Shown: positions 1 to 8,183 of the stretch, one piece after another
Layout: each line of letters starts with the position of its first letter
Numbering within the stretch: the first letter of the stretch is position 1
Assembly: GCA_030684475.1 (NCBI GenBank)
Contig: JAUXWB010000248.1
Span: 1 to 43,334 of the forward strand
Reading direction: 5' to 3'
Length of the DNA stretch: 43,334 nt
From: Reyranella sp.
GTDB lineage: Bacteria > Pseudomonadota > Alphaproteobacteria > Reyranellales > Reyranellaceae
Notes under the pieces: model-generated
Database searches by the model: none
What the model was told of the DNA's origin: nothing
What the model saw: only the letters and a program-made list of their open reading frames with translations
Made by a program: the position numbers and the translations under genes

Positions 1-1098
1 ATGGACCCGATCGAGCTGCGCCTCAAGAACGCCGCCAAGAAGGGCACCAAGACCAGCTACGGTCCGGTGTTCGACACCATCGGCTTCGTCGAGTGCCTGG
101 AGGCCGCCAAGAACTCCGAGCACTACAAGAGCAAGCCCAAGGCCGGCATGTCGCGCGGCGTGGCGGCGGGCTTCTGGTTCAATGTCGGTGCCGATTCGAG
201 CGCGGCCGCGCATGTGGCCGAGGACGGCACGGTGACGATCATCTCGGGCAATCCCGACATCGGCGGCAGCCGCGCCTCACTCGCCCTGATGGCGGCCGAG
301 GAACTCGGCGTCGACTACGACAAGGTGCGGCCGGTGATCGCCGACACCAGTTCGATCGGCTTCAACTTCGTCACCGGCGGCAGCCGCGTCACCTTCGCCA
401 CCGGTCTTGCGGTGGTGAATTCGGTGCGCGACCTGATCCGCGAGTGCAAGGTGCGCGCCGCCAAGACCTGGGGCGTCGATCCCGACGGCGTGATCTGGGA
501 GAACGGCTGCGCCAAGCCCGCCGGCAGCAACGTCGGCGAGTTCGAGCCGCTGTCGCTCGCCCAGCTCGCCGCGACTGCCGGCAAGACCGGCGGCCCGATC
601 AACGGCCACAACCAGCTCAACGCCCAGGGCGCGGGCCCGGGCTTCGGCGTGCACATCGTCGACCTCAAGGTCGACCGAGATACCGGCATCGTCGAGATCG
701 GCCGCTACACCGCGCTGCAGGACGTCGGCACGGCGATCCATCCGAGCTACGTCGAAGGCCAGATGCAGGGCGGCGCCGTGCAGGGCATCGGCTGGGCGCT
801 GAACGAGGAGTACATCTACAGCGCCAAGGGCAAGCTCGATAACGCGGGCTTCCTCGACTACCGCATGCCGGTCGCCTCCGACCTGCCGATGATCGAGACC
901 ATCATCGTCGAGGTCGCCAACCCGCATCATCCCTATGGCGTGCGCGGTGTCGGCGAAGTGCCGATCGTGCCGCCGCTCGCCACCATGGGCAACGCCATTG
1001 CCCGCGCCACCGGCGTGCGCATGACCGACCTGCCGATGTCGCCGCCGCGCCTCAGCGCCGCGCTCGACGCCGCGACGCCGCTGATGGCGGCGGAGTAA
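1..1098 (+). CDS. Xanthine dehydrogenase/aldehyde oxidase family, molybdopterin-binding subunit, C-terminal part
   Basis: This is the last 365 residues of the large subunit of a molybdenum hydroxylase, an enzyme that hydroxylates aldehydes or N-heterocycles, or oxidises CO, at a Mo-pterin centre. The gene is cut by the window edge. Family members are usually 700-800 residues, and the segment opens at a typical internal sequence (MDPIELRLKNA), so the ATG at base 1 is an internal Met. The glycine-rich cofactor loop EGQMQGGAVQGIG is near residues 250-262. The GVGE motif, holding the catalytic glutamate (about residue 319 of this segment), is near the end. The Fe-S and FAD partner subunits would lie upstream, outside the window. 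The substrate cannot be told from this fragment. A hairpin terminator follows. Confidence 0.9.
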   Translation: MDPIELRLKNAAKKGTKTSYGPVFDTIGFVECLEAAKNSEHYKSKPKAGMSRGVAAGFWFNVGADSSAAAHVAEDGTVTIISGNPDIGGSRASLALMAAEELGVDYDKVRPVIADTSSIGFNFVTGGSRVTFATGLAVVNSVRDLIRECKVRAAKTWGVDPDGVIWENGCAKPAGSNVGEFEPLSLAQLAATAGKTGGPINGHNQLNAQGAGPGFGVHIVDLKVDRDTGIVEIGRYTALQDVGTAIHPSYVEGQMQGGAVQGIGWALNEEYIYSAKGKLDNAGFLDYRMPVASDLPMIETIIVEVANPHHPYGVRGVGEVPIVPPLATMGNAIARATGVRMTDLPMSPPRLSAALDAATPLMAAE

Positions 1099-1135
1099 CA
1101 CCGCCAAGCAGAGGCTTCGGCCTCAGGACAGACAA

Positions 1136-1167
1136 AAGGCCCGCTCCGGGAAACCGGTGCGGGCCTT
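1136..1167. terminator. Hairpin terminator between convergent genes
   Basis: A perfect 9-bp stem, AAGGCCCGC with GCGGGCCTT, encloses an inner CCGG/CCGG pairing around a GAAA-like loop. It lies 37 bases after the dehydrogenase stop and 52 bases before the 3' end of the convergent cold-shock gene. The AA/TT ends of the stem give a short T-run in both directions, so it may act bidirectionally. Confidence 0.7.
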
Positions 1168-1219
1168 CTGCTGACGGCCTATCGGCCGCCGAAATTCTCG
1201 CAGCGAGAGTGCGGCGTCT

Positions 1220-1426
1220 CTAGCCGACGGTCTTCAGGTTCACGGCGGCCTCGCGACCGCGTTCGCTGGCAACCTCGTAGCTGACCTTCTGGCCCTCATT
1301 GAGACCGTTGAGGCCTGCGCGCTCGACGGCGCTGATATGGACGAACACATCCTTGCCGCCGCCGTCCGGCTGGATGAACCCGAAACCCTTGGTGCCGTTG
1401 AACCACTTGACCGTGCCTGTAGCCAT
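1220..1426 (-). CDS. cspA: Cold-shock protein, CspA family
   Basis: A 68-residue single cold-shock domain protein that binds single-stranded RNA/DNA and melts mRNA structure. RNP1 (KGFGFIQ) and RNP2 (VFVHIS) are both intact, and the N-terminus [10 protein letters not shown] is canonical. Length is normal for the family. It is transcribed alone, convergent with the dehydrogenase and divergent from the SnoaL-like gene, leaving an upstream leader region of about 200 bases, as is usual for csp genes. A second csp with the same core lies at 7668-7880. Whether this copy is cold-induced or constitutive cannot be read from the sequence. Confidence 0.95.
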   Translation of the reverse strand: MATGTVKWFNGTKGFGFIQPDGGGKDVFVHISAVERAGLNGLNEGQKVSYEVASERGREAAVNLKTVG

Positions 1427-1624
1427 CGTCTGTATCCCAGTTGTGCGAGCAAGCCGTTAGGAGGGCGGTGCGCTCGCGGCAGCCGCCGGCAGGTGCGGAC
1501 AAGGGAGCCGAAGTCGGGTGAACCTGTCAAGCCGACCGGACCGGCGCCCGCCACGCCGACGCCATATTGTGATGGCCCGCCGGACCCCTCACAGTGCCGC
1601 ATCGACCGACCGGGAGCCCCTCGC

Positions 1625-2173
1625 ATGACCGTCCCCCATGACCTTGCTGCCCTGTGGGAAGCCCACTGCCGGTACGAATTCGAGACCCGCGATGTCGACG
1701 CCACCATGGCGACCATGGTGGCCGCTCCCTACGTCAACCACGTCCCGACGATGACCGGCGGCGTCGGCCACGACGAGCTGAAGCGCTTCTACAAATACCA
1801 TTTCATCGGCGGCAATCCGCCCGACACCGCGCTGGTGCCGGTGAGCCGTACCATCGGCACCGACCAGCTGGTCGACGAGATGCTGTTCAGCTTCACCCAC
1901 ACCAGCGAGGTCGACTGGATGCTGCCCGGCATCAAGCCGACTGGCCGCAAGGTCGAGATCCCGCTGGTCGCCATCGTGCGTTTCGTCGATGGCAAGGTGG
2001 CGCACGAACACATCTACTGGGACCAGGCCTCGGTCCTGGTGCAGGTCGGCCTGCTCGATCCGAAGGGACTGCCGGTGGCCGGCGTCGAGACGGCGCGCAA
2101 GGTCGCCGACGAGAAGCGACCGAGCAACCAACTCATGACTCGCTGGCCCACCAGCGCCGGCAAACCGATCTAG
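1625..2173 (+). CDS. SnoaL-like (NTF2-fold) protein
   Basis: A 182-residue protein resembling the SnoaL/polyketide-cyclase-like branch of the NTF2 fold. It has an N-terminal helix region (LWEAHCRYEFETRDVDATM), a conserved YVNHVPTMTGG stretch and a terminal sheet with VAIVRFVDGKVAHEHIYWD. The ATG at 1625 was chosen because GGGAG lies 8 bases upstream and the domain starts there; the frame stays open further upstream without a domain. It ends 15 bases before the multicopper oxidase, so the two may be co-transcribed. Family members include cyclases, isomerases and hydrolase-associated proteins of unknown role, so no substrate is assigned. Confidence 0.8.
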   Translation: MTVPHDLAALWEAHCRYEFETRDVDATMATMVAAPYVNHVPTMTGGVGHDELKRFYKYHFIGGNPPDTALVPVSRTIGTDQLVDEMLFSFTHTSEVDWMLPGIKPTGRKVEIPLVAIVRFVDGKVAHEHIYWDQASVLVQVGLLDPKGLPVAGVETARKVADEKRPSNQLMTRWPTSAGKPI

Positions 2174-2188
2174 GACGCGGGGGTGCCC

Positions 2189-3622
2189 ATGACATCCTCT
2201 CGGCGATCCCTTCTCTTCGGCGCCACGGCTTTCACGGCGATCCACGCCCTGGCACCGCGAGACGCGCAAGCAGCCGGCCAGAAGATCCTGCGGCTGCAGA
2301 CGCGGCAGATCGAGGTCGGCGGCAAGGCGGCGACGCGCTACGGCGTCACCCAGCCGTCCGGCGCCGTCGGACTCACCCTCGACGAGGGTGACACCTTCGA
2401 CGTGCGGGTCGAGAACACGCTCACGGTGACGTCGGGTCTTCACTGGCACGGGCTCAACCCGCCGTGGCGGCAGGACGGCGTGCCTTTCATCTCCGGCCCG
2501 CCGATCGCGGCCGGCCAGTCGGCCGACTACAAATTTCCGGCGCTGCCCGTGGGCACACGCTGGATGCACTCGCACTTCGGCCTGCAGGAGCAGAACCTGC
2601 TGGCCGCGCCGCTGATCGTGCGCGAGACCGAGGCGATCAGGAGCGGTCGGCAGGAGGTCGTGGTCCTGCTCGAGGACTTTTCCTGGACCAGGCCCGCGAC
2701 GATCCTCGAGAAGCTGCGCCAGCCCCCATCTGGAAGCATGGCGCCCGGCGGCATGACGATGAGCGGCGGGGCGATGGGCGGCATGAAGATGCCGATGGAT
2801 CCGGCGAAGCCCGACTACAACGACGTCGACTACGACGCCTATCTCGCCAACGACCGCACGCTGGCCGATCCGCAGGTGGTCGACGTCGAACGCGGCGGCG
2901 ACGTCCGGCTGCGCCTCATCAACGGCTCGGCCTCGAGCAACTTCACCATCGACCTCGGCGCCTACGAAGGCACGCTGCTCACCGTCGACGGCAATCCGGT
3001 CGAGCCGCTGAAGGCCAGCCTCTTTCCGCTCGCCGTCGCGCAGCGCGCCGACATCCTGGTGCGCCTGCCGGGCGACGGCCAGGCGATGCCGGTGCTGGCG
3101 CGCGGCGAGGGCCGGACGCTGCAGGCCGGGATCGTGCTGCGGCCGCCGCACGCCGCCGTCACCAGGATTGCCCTCAACGGGCCCGTCGCCGGTCCGGCGG
3201 TCGGGCTGCAGCAGGAGATCCTGCTGCGTGCCACGCGGCCCCTGCCCGCGAAGAAGATCGACCGCTCCGTCCCGGTCGATCTCACCGGCACCATGACGGG
3301 CTACACCTGGTCGATGCCGGTCCACGGCATGACCGGCGCGCCGGTGACGGTGGCGCAGGGCGAGCGCGTCGAACTGGTGATGCGCAACGAGACGATGATG
3401 GCGCACCCCATGCACCTGCATGGGCATTCGTTCCAGGTGACGGAGATCAACGATCGCAAATTCTCGGGTGCGATCCGCGACACCATCCTGGTGCCGCCCC
3501 GGGCCACGGTGAAGGTCGCCTTCGACGCCGACAACCCCGGCATCTGGGCCTATCACTGCCACAACCTCTATCACATGGCCGCCGGCATGTTCACGACGAT
3601 GGTCTATCGCGACTTCACCTGA
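2189..3622 (+). CDS. Multicopper oxidase, Tat-exported, methionine-rich
   Basis: A periplasmic three-domain multicopper oxidase of 477 residues (cuprous oxidase/laccase type) that couples substrate oxidation to reduction of O2 to water. The N-terminus has a twin-arginine signal (SSRRSLLFGA). All four copper-ligand motifs are present: HWHG near 85, HSHFG near 127, HPMHLHGHSF near 406, and HCHNLYHMAAGM near 456, which contains the type 1 Cys/His/Met set. A Met-rich insert (about residues 185-205, GGMTMSGGAMGGMKMPM) sits between domains 1 and 2. In CueO-like enzymes such Met-rich segments bind Cu(I), which favours copper detoxification over lignin-type substrates. The ATG at 2189 follows a GGGGG stretch; a GTG at 2183 is also in frame. 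It ends 12 bases before a convergent cupin gene. Confidence 0.93.
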   Translation: MTSSRRSLLFGATAFTAIHALAPRDAQAAGQKILRLQTRQIEVGGKAATRYGVTQPSGAVGLTLDEGDTFDVRVENTLTVTSGLHWHGLNPPWRQDGVPFISGPPIAAGQSADYKFPALPVGTRWMHSHFGLQEQNLLAAPLIVRETEAIRSGRQEVVVLLEDFSWTRPATILEKLRQPPSGSMAPGGMTMSGGAMGGMKMPMDPAKPDYNDVDYDAYLANDRTLADPQVVDVERGGDVRLRLINGSASSNFTIDLGAYEGTLLTVDGNPVEPLKASLFPLAVAQRADILVRLPGDGQAMPVLARGEGRTLQAGIVLRPPHAAVTRIALNGPVAGPAVGLQQEILLRATRPLPAKKIDRSVPVDLTGTMTGYTWSMPVHGMTGAPVTVAQGERVELVMRNETMMAHPMHLHGHSFQVTEINDRKFSGAIRDTILVPPRATVKVAFDADNPGIWAYHCHNLYHMAAGMFTTMVYRDFT

Positions 3623-3634
3623 GGCCCTTCGCGT

Positions 3635-4153
3635 TCACGGCGACCACATCGCCCGCAACGGCCCGTCGCGACCATAGACCGGATCCTGGAGCGGCAACGG
3701 CACGGCCGCGATCGCCGTGACGGCGCGGGCATGGTCGATTTCTCCCGGGCGCTTCTGGTCGAGGCCCGAGTTGTCGGGATAGGCGCCCACCACCAGCAGG
3801 TCGGCGCTGGCCGACACACGTCGATGTCCGGTACCCGCCGGCAGCACGACGACGTCGCCTGCCTCGACGTCGAGCTCGCGACCGCCGGCGCCGCCGAACT
3901 GCACGCGGGCACGACCACGGGCGATGCCCAGCACCTCATGCGCCCGCGTGTGGAAATGCAGGAAGTCGAAGATGCCATTGCGCCAGGAACGACCCCAGCC
4001 GTGGCGGGCGAACGCCCTCTCGAACGGTACCGCCGGATCGGCGGCATCGCGCGCAAAGGCGCCGCGATAGACCAGCAGTGGCAACGCCGGATTGTTCGGC
4101 GTCTCGCCGTCGGCGGCGAAATAAAAGGCCAGCGGTGTGGCTTGCTCCGTCAT
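3635..4153 (-). CDS. Cupin domain protein
   Basis: A 172-residue single-domain cupin. Cupin motif 1 is seen as HFHTRAHEVLGIARGRARVQFGG and motif 2 as DVEAGDVVVLPAGTGHRRV, giving the usual two-His-plus-one metal site. The C-terminus describes itself by YPDNSGLDQKRPGEIDHARA, which resembles the YjlB-like cupins. The ATG at 4153 was chosen because GGGGAG lies about 9 bases upstream; the frame is open far upstream but carries no domain there. It is convergent with the multicopper oxidase (12 bases apart) and divergent from the DUF4239 gene. The substrate is unknown. Confidence 0.85.
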   Translation of the reverse strand: MTEQATPLAFYFAADGETPNNPALPLLVYRGAFARDAADPAVPFERAFARHGWGRSWRNGIFDFLHFHTRAHEVLGIARGRARVQFGGAGGRELDVEAGDVVVLPAGTGHRRVSASADLLVVGAYPDNSGLDQKRPGEIDHARAVTAIAAVPLPLQDPVYGRDGPLRAMWSP

Positions 4154-4273
4154 CGATAGGCGCTCCCCGGATTGAATCGCCATGGGTTTCTTAGCGCGAG
4201 GCAGCGCCGCCGGCCAGATGGGACGCCTGCAGGAGATTCGGGCATGATGGTGCGAAGACCGAGGGAACGCCGC

Positions 4274-5035
4274 ATGAGCCCCATCGAGATATCGTTGCTG
4301 AGCTTCGTGCTCATGCTTGGCGGCGCGGCCACCGGGTCGCTGTTGCGCCGGGCCCTGCCGGACCACCACCTCGACGAACATGCCAAGGACATCGTCCGCC
4401 TTGGGGCCAGCCTCGTTGCCACCATCTCGGCTCTGGTGCTCGGCCTCCTGATCAGTTCGGCCAGCAGTTCCTTCGAGGCCCAGCGCAACGAAGTGAGGCA
4501 GATGGCGGCCAACCTCATCCTGCTCGACGAGCTCCTCGAGCGGTACGGACCGGAGGCGCGGCCGATCCGGCAGACGCTCCGTGCCGCCATCGAGCCCCTG
4601 GTCGTTCAGCTTTGGGGCGAGTTGGGCTCGCGCGGTCCCCAGGCCATGGCCATGGAACCCAGCGGAAATGCCTCGCGCGCCTACATGGCGCTCCACGAGC
4701 TCGCGCCGCAGACCGACGCGCAGCGCTCCATCAAGAGTCAGGCGATCCAGACCGCGACCGACATCCAGAGGTCACGCCTGATGCTGTTCGAGCGCTCGCA
4801 TGCGGGCATTCCGGCGCCCTTCCTGGCCATCCTGATCTTCTGGCTGACGATGATCTTCGTCAGTTTCTGCCTGTTCTCCCCGCTCAATCCGACCTCCATC
4901 GTCGCGCTGATATTCATCGCCCTGTCGGCATCGGGCGCAATCTTCCTGATCCTCGAGATGGGCCAGCCGTTCGACGGACTAATGCAGATTTCCAGCCAGG
5001 CTCTGCGCACGGCGCTCACGCCTCTCGCGCCGTAG
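4274..5035 (+). CDS. DUF4239-like integral membrane protein
   Basis: A 253-residue protein with two hydrophobic helices near the N-terminus (about residues 5-25 and 42-62), a central soluble helical segment (about 65-175), and two more helices near the C-terminus (about 177-200 and 203-228). This 2+2 arrangement with a QRNEV/R-rich first cytosolic stretch matches the DUF4239 (bestrophin-like) family, whose function is unsettled. The ATG at 4274 has GAGGGAA 6-7 bases upstream and begins just before the first helix; upstream in-frame codons are basic and low in domain content. It is divergent from the cupin gene at 4153. Confidence 0.75.
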   Translation: MSPIEISLLSFVLMLGGAATGSLLRRALPDHHLDEHAKDIVRLGASLVATISALVLGLLISSASSSFEAQRNEVRQMAANLILLDELLERYGPEARPIRQTLRAAIEPLVVQLWGELGSRGPQAMAMEPSGNASRAYMALHELAPQTDAQRSIKSQAIQTATDIQRSRLMLFERSHAGIPAPFLAILIFWLTMIFVSFCLFSPLNPTSIVALIFIALSASGAIFLILEMGQPFDGLMQISSQALRTALTPLAP

Positions 5036-5141
5036 TGGCCAGCGGAACGGGCCTGCACAAGAGGCTTGCCTAAAGTTTCGAAAATCTATGTAATTTCGAC
5101 ACTAGGCGGCGCACATAAGCTGCCAGACTTGGGAGGATGTC

Positions 5142-6110
5142 ATGGGAACAGGTTTCAATCGCCGCACACTGCTGCTGTCTGCCGGCGGCTCGCTCACCTT
5201 GGCTGCCGCCGTGCGCGCGCAGGCGGCTTTTCCGTCCAAGCCGATCCGGATCGTGCACGGCTACGGGCCGGGCTCGAACCCGGACACCATCGCACGCGTC
5301 ATCTCGCCCAGCCTGATCGAGACGCTGGGCCAGAGCGTGATCGTCGAACCCAAGCCCGGCGCCGGCGAACGCATCGCCGCGCAGTACATCATGACCCAGC
5401 CGGCCGACGGCTACACGCTCTACCTGATCACCGGCGGCGCCAATGTCATCAGCGCCACGGATCCGAAGCCGCCCTTCAGCACGTTGAAGGACTTCTCCTA
5501 CATCTCGATGCTGACCCAGTTTCCGTTCGCCTTCTTCACCGCGGCCAACTCGCCCTATCGCACGCTGAAGGACCTGCTCGACGCCGCCCGCAAGAACCCG
5601 GGCAAGCTCAACTATGCCCACAGCGGCGTCGGCAACACGCTGCATCTCGCGGTCGAATATCTGAAGGCCCAGGCCGGCATCCAGATCGAACCAGTGGCCT
5701 ACAAGGACACCGGCCAGCAGATCGGCGACGTGATCAGCGGTCGCATGGACGTGGCGATCAGCACCTTCACCAGCTACACGGCGCCGCTCAAGAGCGGTCA
5801 GATCCGCGCGCTTGCCGTTACGTCGAAGCAGCGTTGGCCCCTCAACCCCGACGTGCCGCCTGTCGCCGACGACGTGCCGGGCTACGAGGTGGTTTCCTGG
5901 CTGGGCCTCGCCGCTCCCGTCGGCCTTCCCGCCGATATCGCCGACAAGCTGTCCGGCGCGGCCAAGATCGCGATGGTGCGGCCCGAGGTGCAGAGCCGGC
6001 TGCAGGCGCTGGGCAGCGAGGCACACTCCAGCACGCCGGCCGAGTTCCGGACCCGGATCGAAGCCGACTACGCCAAGTGGCAGCCGCTCGCCAAGTTCGT
6101 GCATCCCTAG
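5142..6110 (+). CDS. Tripartite tricarboxylate transporter substrate-binding protein (Bug/TctC family)
   Basis: A 322-residue periplasmic binding protein. The N-terminus (FNRRTLLLSAGGSLTLAAA) is a twin-arginine-like signal, followed by the family start FPSKPIRIVHGYGPGS. A classical GGGAGG ribosome site precedes the ATG by 5 bases. No tctA/tctB membrane genes are nearby, so it is an orphan, as most Bug proteins are. The first ligand loop is unusual: GYGPGSNPDTIAR replaces the common PFPPGGSxDxxAR, so the ligand may differ from the typical carboxylates. A small cupin gene begins 24 bases after its stop and is probably co-transcribed. Confidence 0.9.
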   Translation: MGTGFNRRTLLLSAGGSLTLAAAVRAQAAFPSKPIRIVHGYGPGSNPDTIARVISPSLIETLGQSVIVEPKPGAGERIAAQYIMTQPADGYTLYLITGGANVISATDPKPPFSTLKDFSYISMLTQFPFAFFTAANSPYRTLKDLLDAARKNPGKLNYAHSGVGNTLHLAVEYLKAQAGIQIEPVAYKDTGQQIGDVISGRMDVAISTFTSYTAPLKSGQIRALAVTSKQRWPLNPDVPPVADDVPGYEVVSWLGLAAPVGLPADIADKLSGAAKIAMVRPEVQSRLQALGSEAHSSTPAEFRTRIEADYAKWQPLAKFVHP

Positions 6111-6134
6111 GTCACCGGCCGGCCGGAAGCACCC

Positions 6135-6485
6135 ATGGTGACGTTCAGCAAGGTCGAAGGCCTGGCCTCGCACCAGGTGCCGGGCGGGGTCATGCACCGG
6201 CTGATCGGCGACAGGCTGACGGTGATGTGGGGCCAGCGCGGCAAGGGCTCGCAGACGCCCAGGCACAGCCATCCGCATGAACAGATCGCCTGGCTGGTCT
6301 CGGGCAGGCTCGACTGCCGCATCGGCGACGGCCCGGTGCAAAGCCTCGAGGCGGGAACGACGTTCCTGATCCCGGGCGGCGTCGAACACGAATTCTGGTA
6401 TCGCGAGGACTGCGAGATCGTCGAGATCTTCTCACCGCCGCGCCACGATCTGTTTCCTGGCGGCAAGCACCCCCAGGATTGCTGA
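6135..6485 (+). CDS. Small cupin-2 domain protein
   Basis: A 116-residue single cupin domain. Motif 1 is RHSHPHEQIAWLVSGRLDCRIG and motif 2 is LEAGTTFLIPGGVEHEFW, with the expected metal-binding histidines and glutamine/glutamate pattern. It follows the TctC-family gene by 24 bases on the same strand and is likely in its transcript, hinting at a role linked to the imported compound. Such small cupins range from sugar/keto-acid isomerases and dioxygenases to plain ligand-binding domains; none can be chosen here. Confidence 0.85.
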   Translation: MVTFSKVEGLASHQVPGGVMHRLIGDRLTVMWGQRGKGSQTPRHSHPHEQIAWLVSGRLDCRIGDGPVQSLEAGTTFLIPGGVEHEFWYREDCEIVEIFSPPRHDLFPGGKHPQDC

Positions 6486-6549
6486 TCCGTGTCAGTCCCA
6501 CGCCGCATCGACGATGCGGTTGTCCTCGGACAGTACCAGGGTCAGCCGA

Positions 6550-7443
6550 TCAGCCGCCGCCGCCCTGCAGCGGCGGCGTTCGCGCGAGCACGCTCACGTC
6601 GACCCACATGCCGCGAAACGAATCCGTCATGCCGATGAAACTGCCGGTCACCGGCGTCGCCTGGTGGATGTCGCGCGCCACCGCCACGGGAATGAGGTTG
6701 TGGCCGCCGACGCTGCGGTTGGTCGAATCGAAGGTGATCCAGCCGGCGCCCGGCACATAGACTTCGGCCCAGGCGTGGGTCGATCCGGCATCGTCCGATC
6801 CCACCCGGTCGCGATCGGGATTGTAGAGATAGCCGGAGATGATCCGCGCGCCGAAGCCCAGCGCCCGCGCGGCCTCGACGAACAGGACCGCGAAATCGCG
6901 GCACGAGCCCCAGCCGCGGTCGAGCGTCTCGAGCGGCGTCTGCGTGCCCTCGACCTCGCGGCTCTGGTAGCGGATGCGTTCGGCGACGCCGGCACTGAGA
7001 TCCTTGAGCAGCGACAGCGTGTCGGTGGGATTGCTGCGCACGAACCCGGCCGCCCACTTCTTCAGGCGCCCGACCGGATCGGCATATTGCTGTACCGCGA
7101 GCGCGCCGAGGTCGGTCCACTCGTCGTCGGAATAGCGGAAAGGATAGTGGATCGCCGAACCAGCGATCGCGAACACCGGCCACGGGTCGCCGCCGAGCTG
7201 CAGGACGGCCGCGCTGTCGATCACCAGCCGATCGGTCATGGCCTCGAAGCTCGCGGTCGCAATGGCGTTGCCGAACACGTCGTGCGCCCAGGTCACGGTG
7301 GCGGCGGGCGTGACGGTCACGTCGCTCGAGATCAGGCGGAGATCGCGGGTCTCGCGCGGACGCAGCATCAGCCGGTGCGGGCCCAGCCTGACCGGCTGGT
7401 GGTAAAGGTAAGTCGTCCTGTGACGGATCGTGAGCGCGATCAT
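6550..7443 (-). CDS. Transglutaminase-like cysteine protease family protein
   Basis: A 297-residue cytosolic protein with the bacterial transglutaminase N-terminal region ([25 protein letters not shown], residues 6-30) and a transglutaminase-like core. The catalytic triad is visible as C181 (GWGSCRDFA), H223 (STHAWAEV) and D239 (ITFDSTN). Bacterial members are thought to act mostly as peptidases or amidases and are often next to alpha-E and circularly permuted ATP-grasp genes; those partners are absent here. ATG 7443 was chosen because AGGAGG lies about 10 bases upstream. Longer in-frame starts up to 7587 would place two hairpins, including the csp terminator, inside the coding region. Confidence 0.88.
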   Translation of the reverse strand: MIALTIRHRTTYLYHQPVRLGPHRLMLRPRETRDLRLISSDVTVTPAATVTWAHDVFGNAIATASFEAMTDRLVIDSAAVLQLGGDPWPVFAIAGSAIHYPFRYSDDEWTDLGALAVQQYADPVGRLKKWAAGFVRSNPTDTLSLLKDLSAGVAERIRYQSREVEGTQTPLETLDRGWGSCRDFAVLFVEAARALGFGARIISGYLYNPDRDRVGSDDAGSTHAWAEVYVPGAGWITFDSTNRSVGGHNLIPVAVARDIHQATPVTGSFIGMTDSFRGMWVDVSVLARTPPLQGGGG

Positions 7444-7482
7444 CTGCCGTCGCCCTCCTGGTTTGCCTTCCAGATATGCAAA

Positions 7483-7508
7483 GGCCCCGCACTGTGAGGC
7501 GCGGGGCC
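7483..7508 (-). terminator. Terminator of the second cold-shock gene
   Basis: An 8-bp perfect stem, GGCCCCGC with GCGGGGCC, is followed on the minus strand by TTTGC. It lies 160 bases past the csp stop and 40 bases before the transglutaminase-like gene start, so it separates the two minus-strand genes. Confidence 0.65.
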
Positions 7509-7510
7509 AC

Positions 7511-7539
7511 CGGATGCTGCACGACAGGTGCAGCATCCG
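7511..7539. other. Strong 12-bp hairpin preceding the terminator
   Basis: A perfect 12-bp inverted repeat, CGGATGCTGCAC with GTGCAGCATCCG, surrounds a 5-base loop. It sits immediately before the csp terminator hairpin on the minus strand. It may be part of a double terminator, a 3'-end stabilising structure of the csp mRNA, or a protein-binding palindrome. Confidence 0.5.
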
Positions 7540-7667
7540 TCGGGCGGGATCGGCGTTGCCTTCTCCGGCGTCCGCCCGCCGGTACATCCATGGTCGGGCG
7601 GAGCGAAGAAGGCAGCAGCGCGATCAGCCGCTGAAGTTTTCAGCCGATCGAAACCGGCTGGGTGAAA

Positions 7668-7880
7668 TCAGCCGACGGCCTTGAGATTGTCGGCCGACAT
7701 CTTGCCGCTGCGGCGGTCGGCGACGAGCTCGTACTCGACCTTCTGGCCTTCGTTGAGGCTGCCGAGTCCGGCGCGCTCGACGGCGCTGATGTGCACGAAG
7801 GCATCGCTGCCGCCGTTATCGGGCTGGAAGAAACCAAAGCCCTTCTGAATATTGAACCACTTCACGGTTCCCGTAGCCAT
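7668..7880 (-). CDS. cspA: Cold-shock protein, CspA family (second copy)
   Basis: A 70-residue cold-shock domain protein with RNP1 KGFGFFQ and RNP2 AFVHIS. It differs from the copy at 1220-1426 mainly in the C-terminal strand (ADRRSGKMSADNLKAVG), the usual point of divergence between alphaproteobacterial csp paralogues. It has its own hairpin terminator and is divergently arranged with a fatty-acid desaturase gene across a 303-base region. Pairing an RNA chaperone with a membrane-fluidity enzyme suggests a cold response, but this is inference from position. Confidence 0.95.
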   Translation of the reverse strand: MATGTVKWFNIQKGFGFFQPDNGGSDAFVHISAVERAGLGSLNEGQKVEYELVADRRSGKMSADNLKAVG

Positions 7881-8183
7881 GGGAGAACCCTTTCACAAAC
7901 GTAGATATGCTTACCCGCAAATGTGCACGGGCCGTCGAAGTCGCATTTATTTCGGGATTGAGTTGGGTGGCGTAGCGCCGACCTGAGGTCAGGGCATGGC
8001 CAAATCATCTTTCCGTGTATCGACGATAGCCATATGGGCGCTACAGCCGGAATTTGCAAGAGTGTAAAGGGGGTACCCGGAGACCCCAATCTTTGTCCCC
8101 TAGCCCTTGCGCTGGCGAAGGGTCGCCCTCATTTGTCTGATGTGGCGGCATTTTTGCCAACTTGCCACCGAAAGACACCGCAC
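7881..8183. other. Divergent regulatory region between csp and desaturase
   Basis: 303 bases without a gene. They hold the csp leader (minus) and the desaturase leader (plus). Visible structures are the palindrome GACCTGAGGTC near 7980 and a weak GGGGT/ACCCC hairpin at 8070-8087 upstream of the desaturase. I see no convincing -35/-10 pair. Local base composition is less GC-rich than the flanking genes, as expected for promoters. Confidence 0.5.

Noticed and set aside
1589-3574. Long open frame of 661 codons on the minus strand across the SnoaL-like and multicopper oxidase genes
   Set aside because: It is antisense to two clearly recognised proteins, has a His/Arg/Gly-rich composition typical of high-GC shadow frames and shows no domain.
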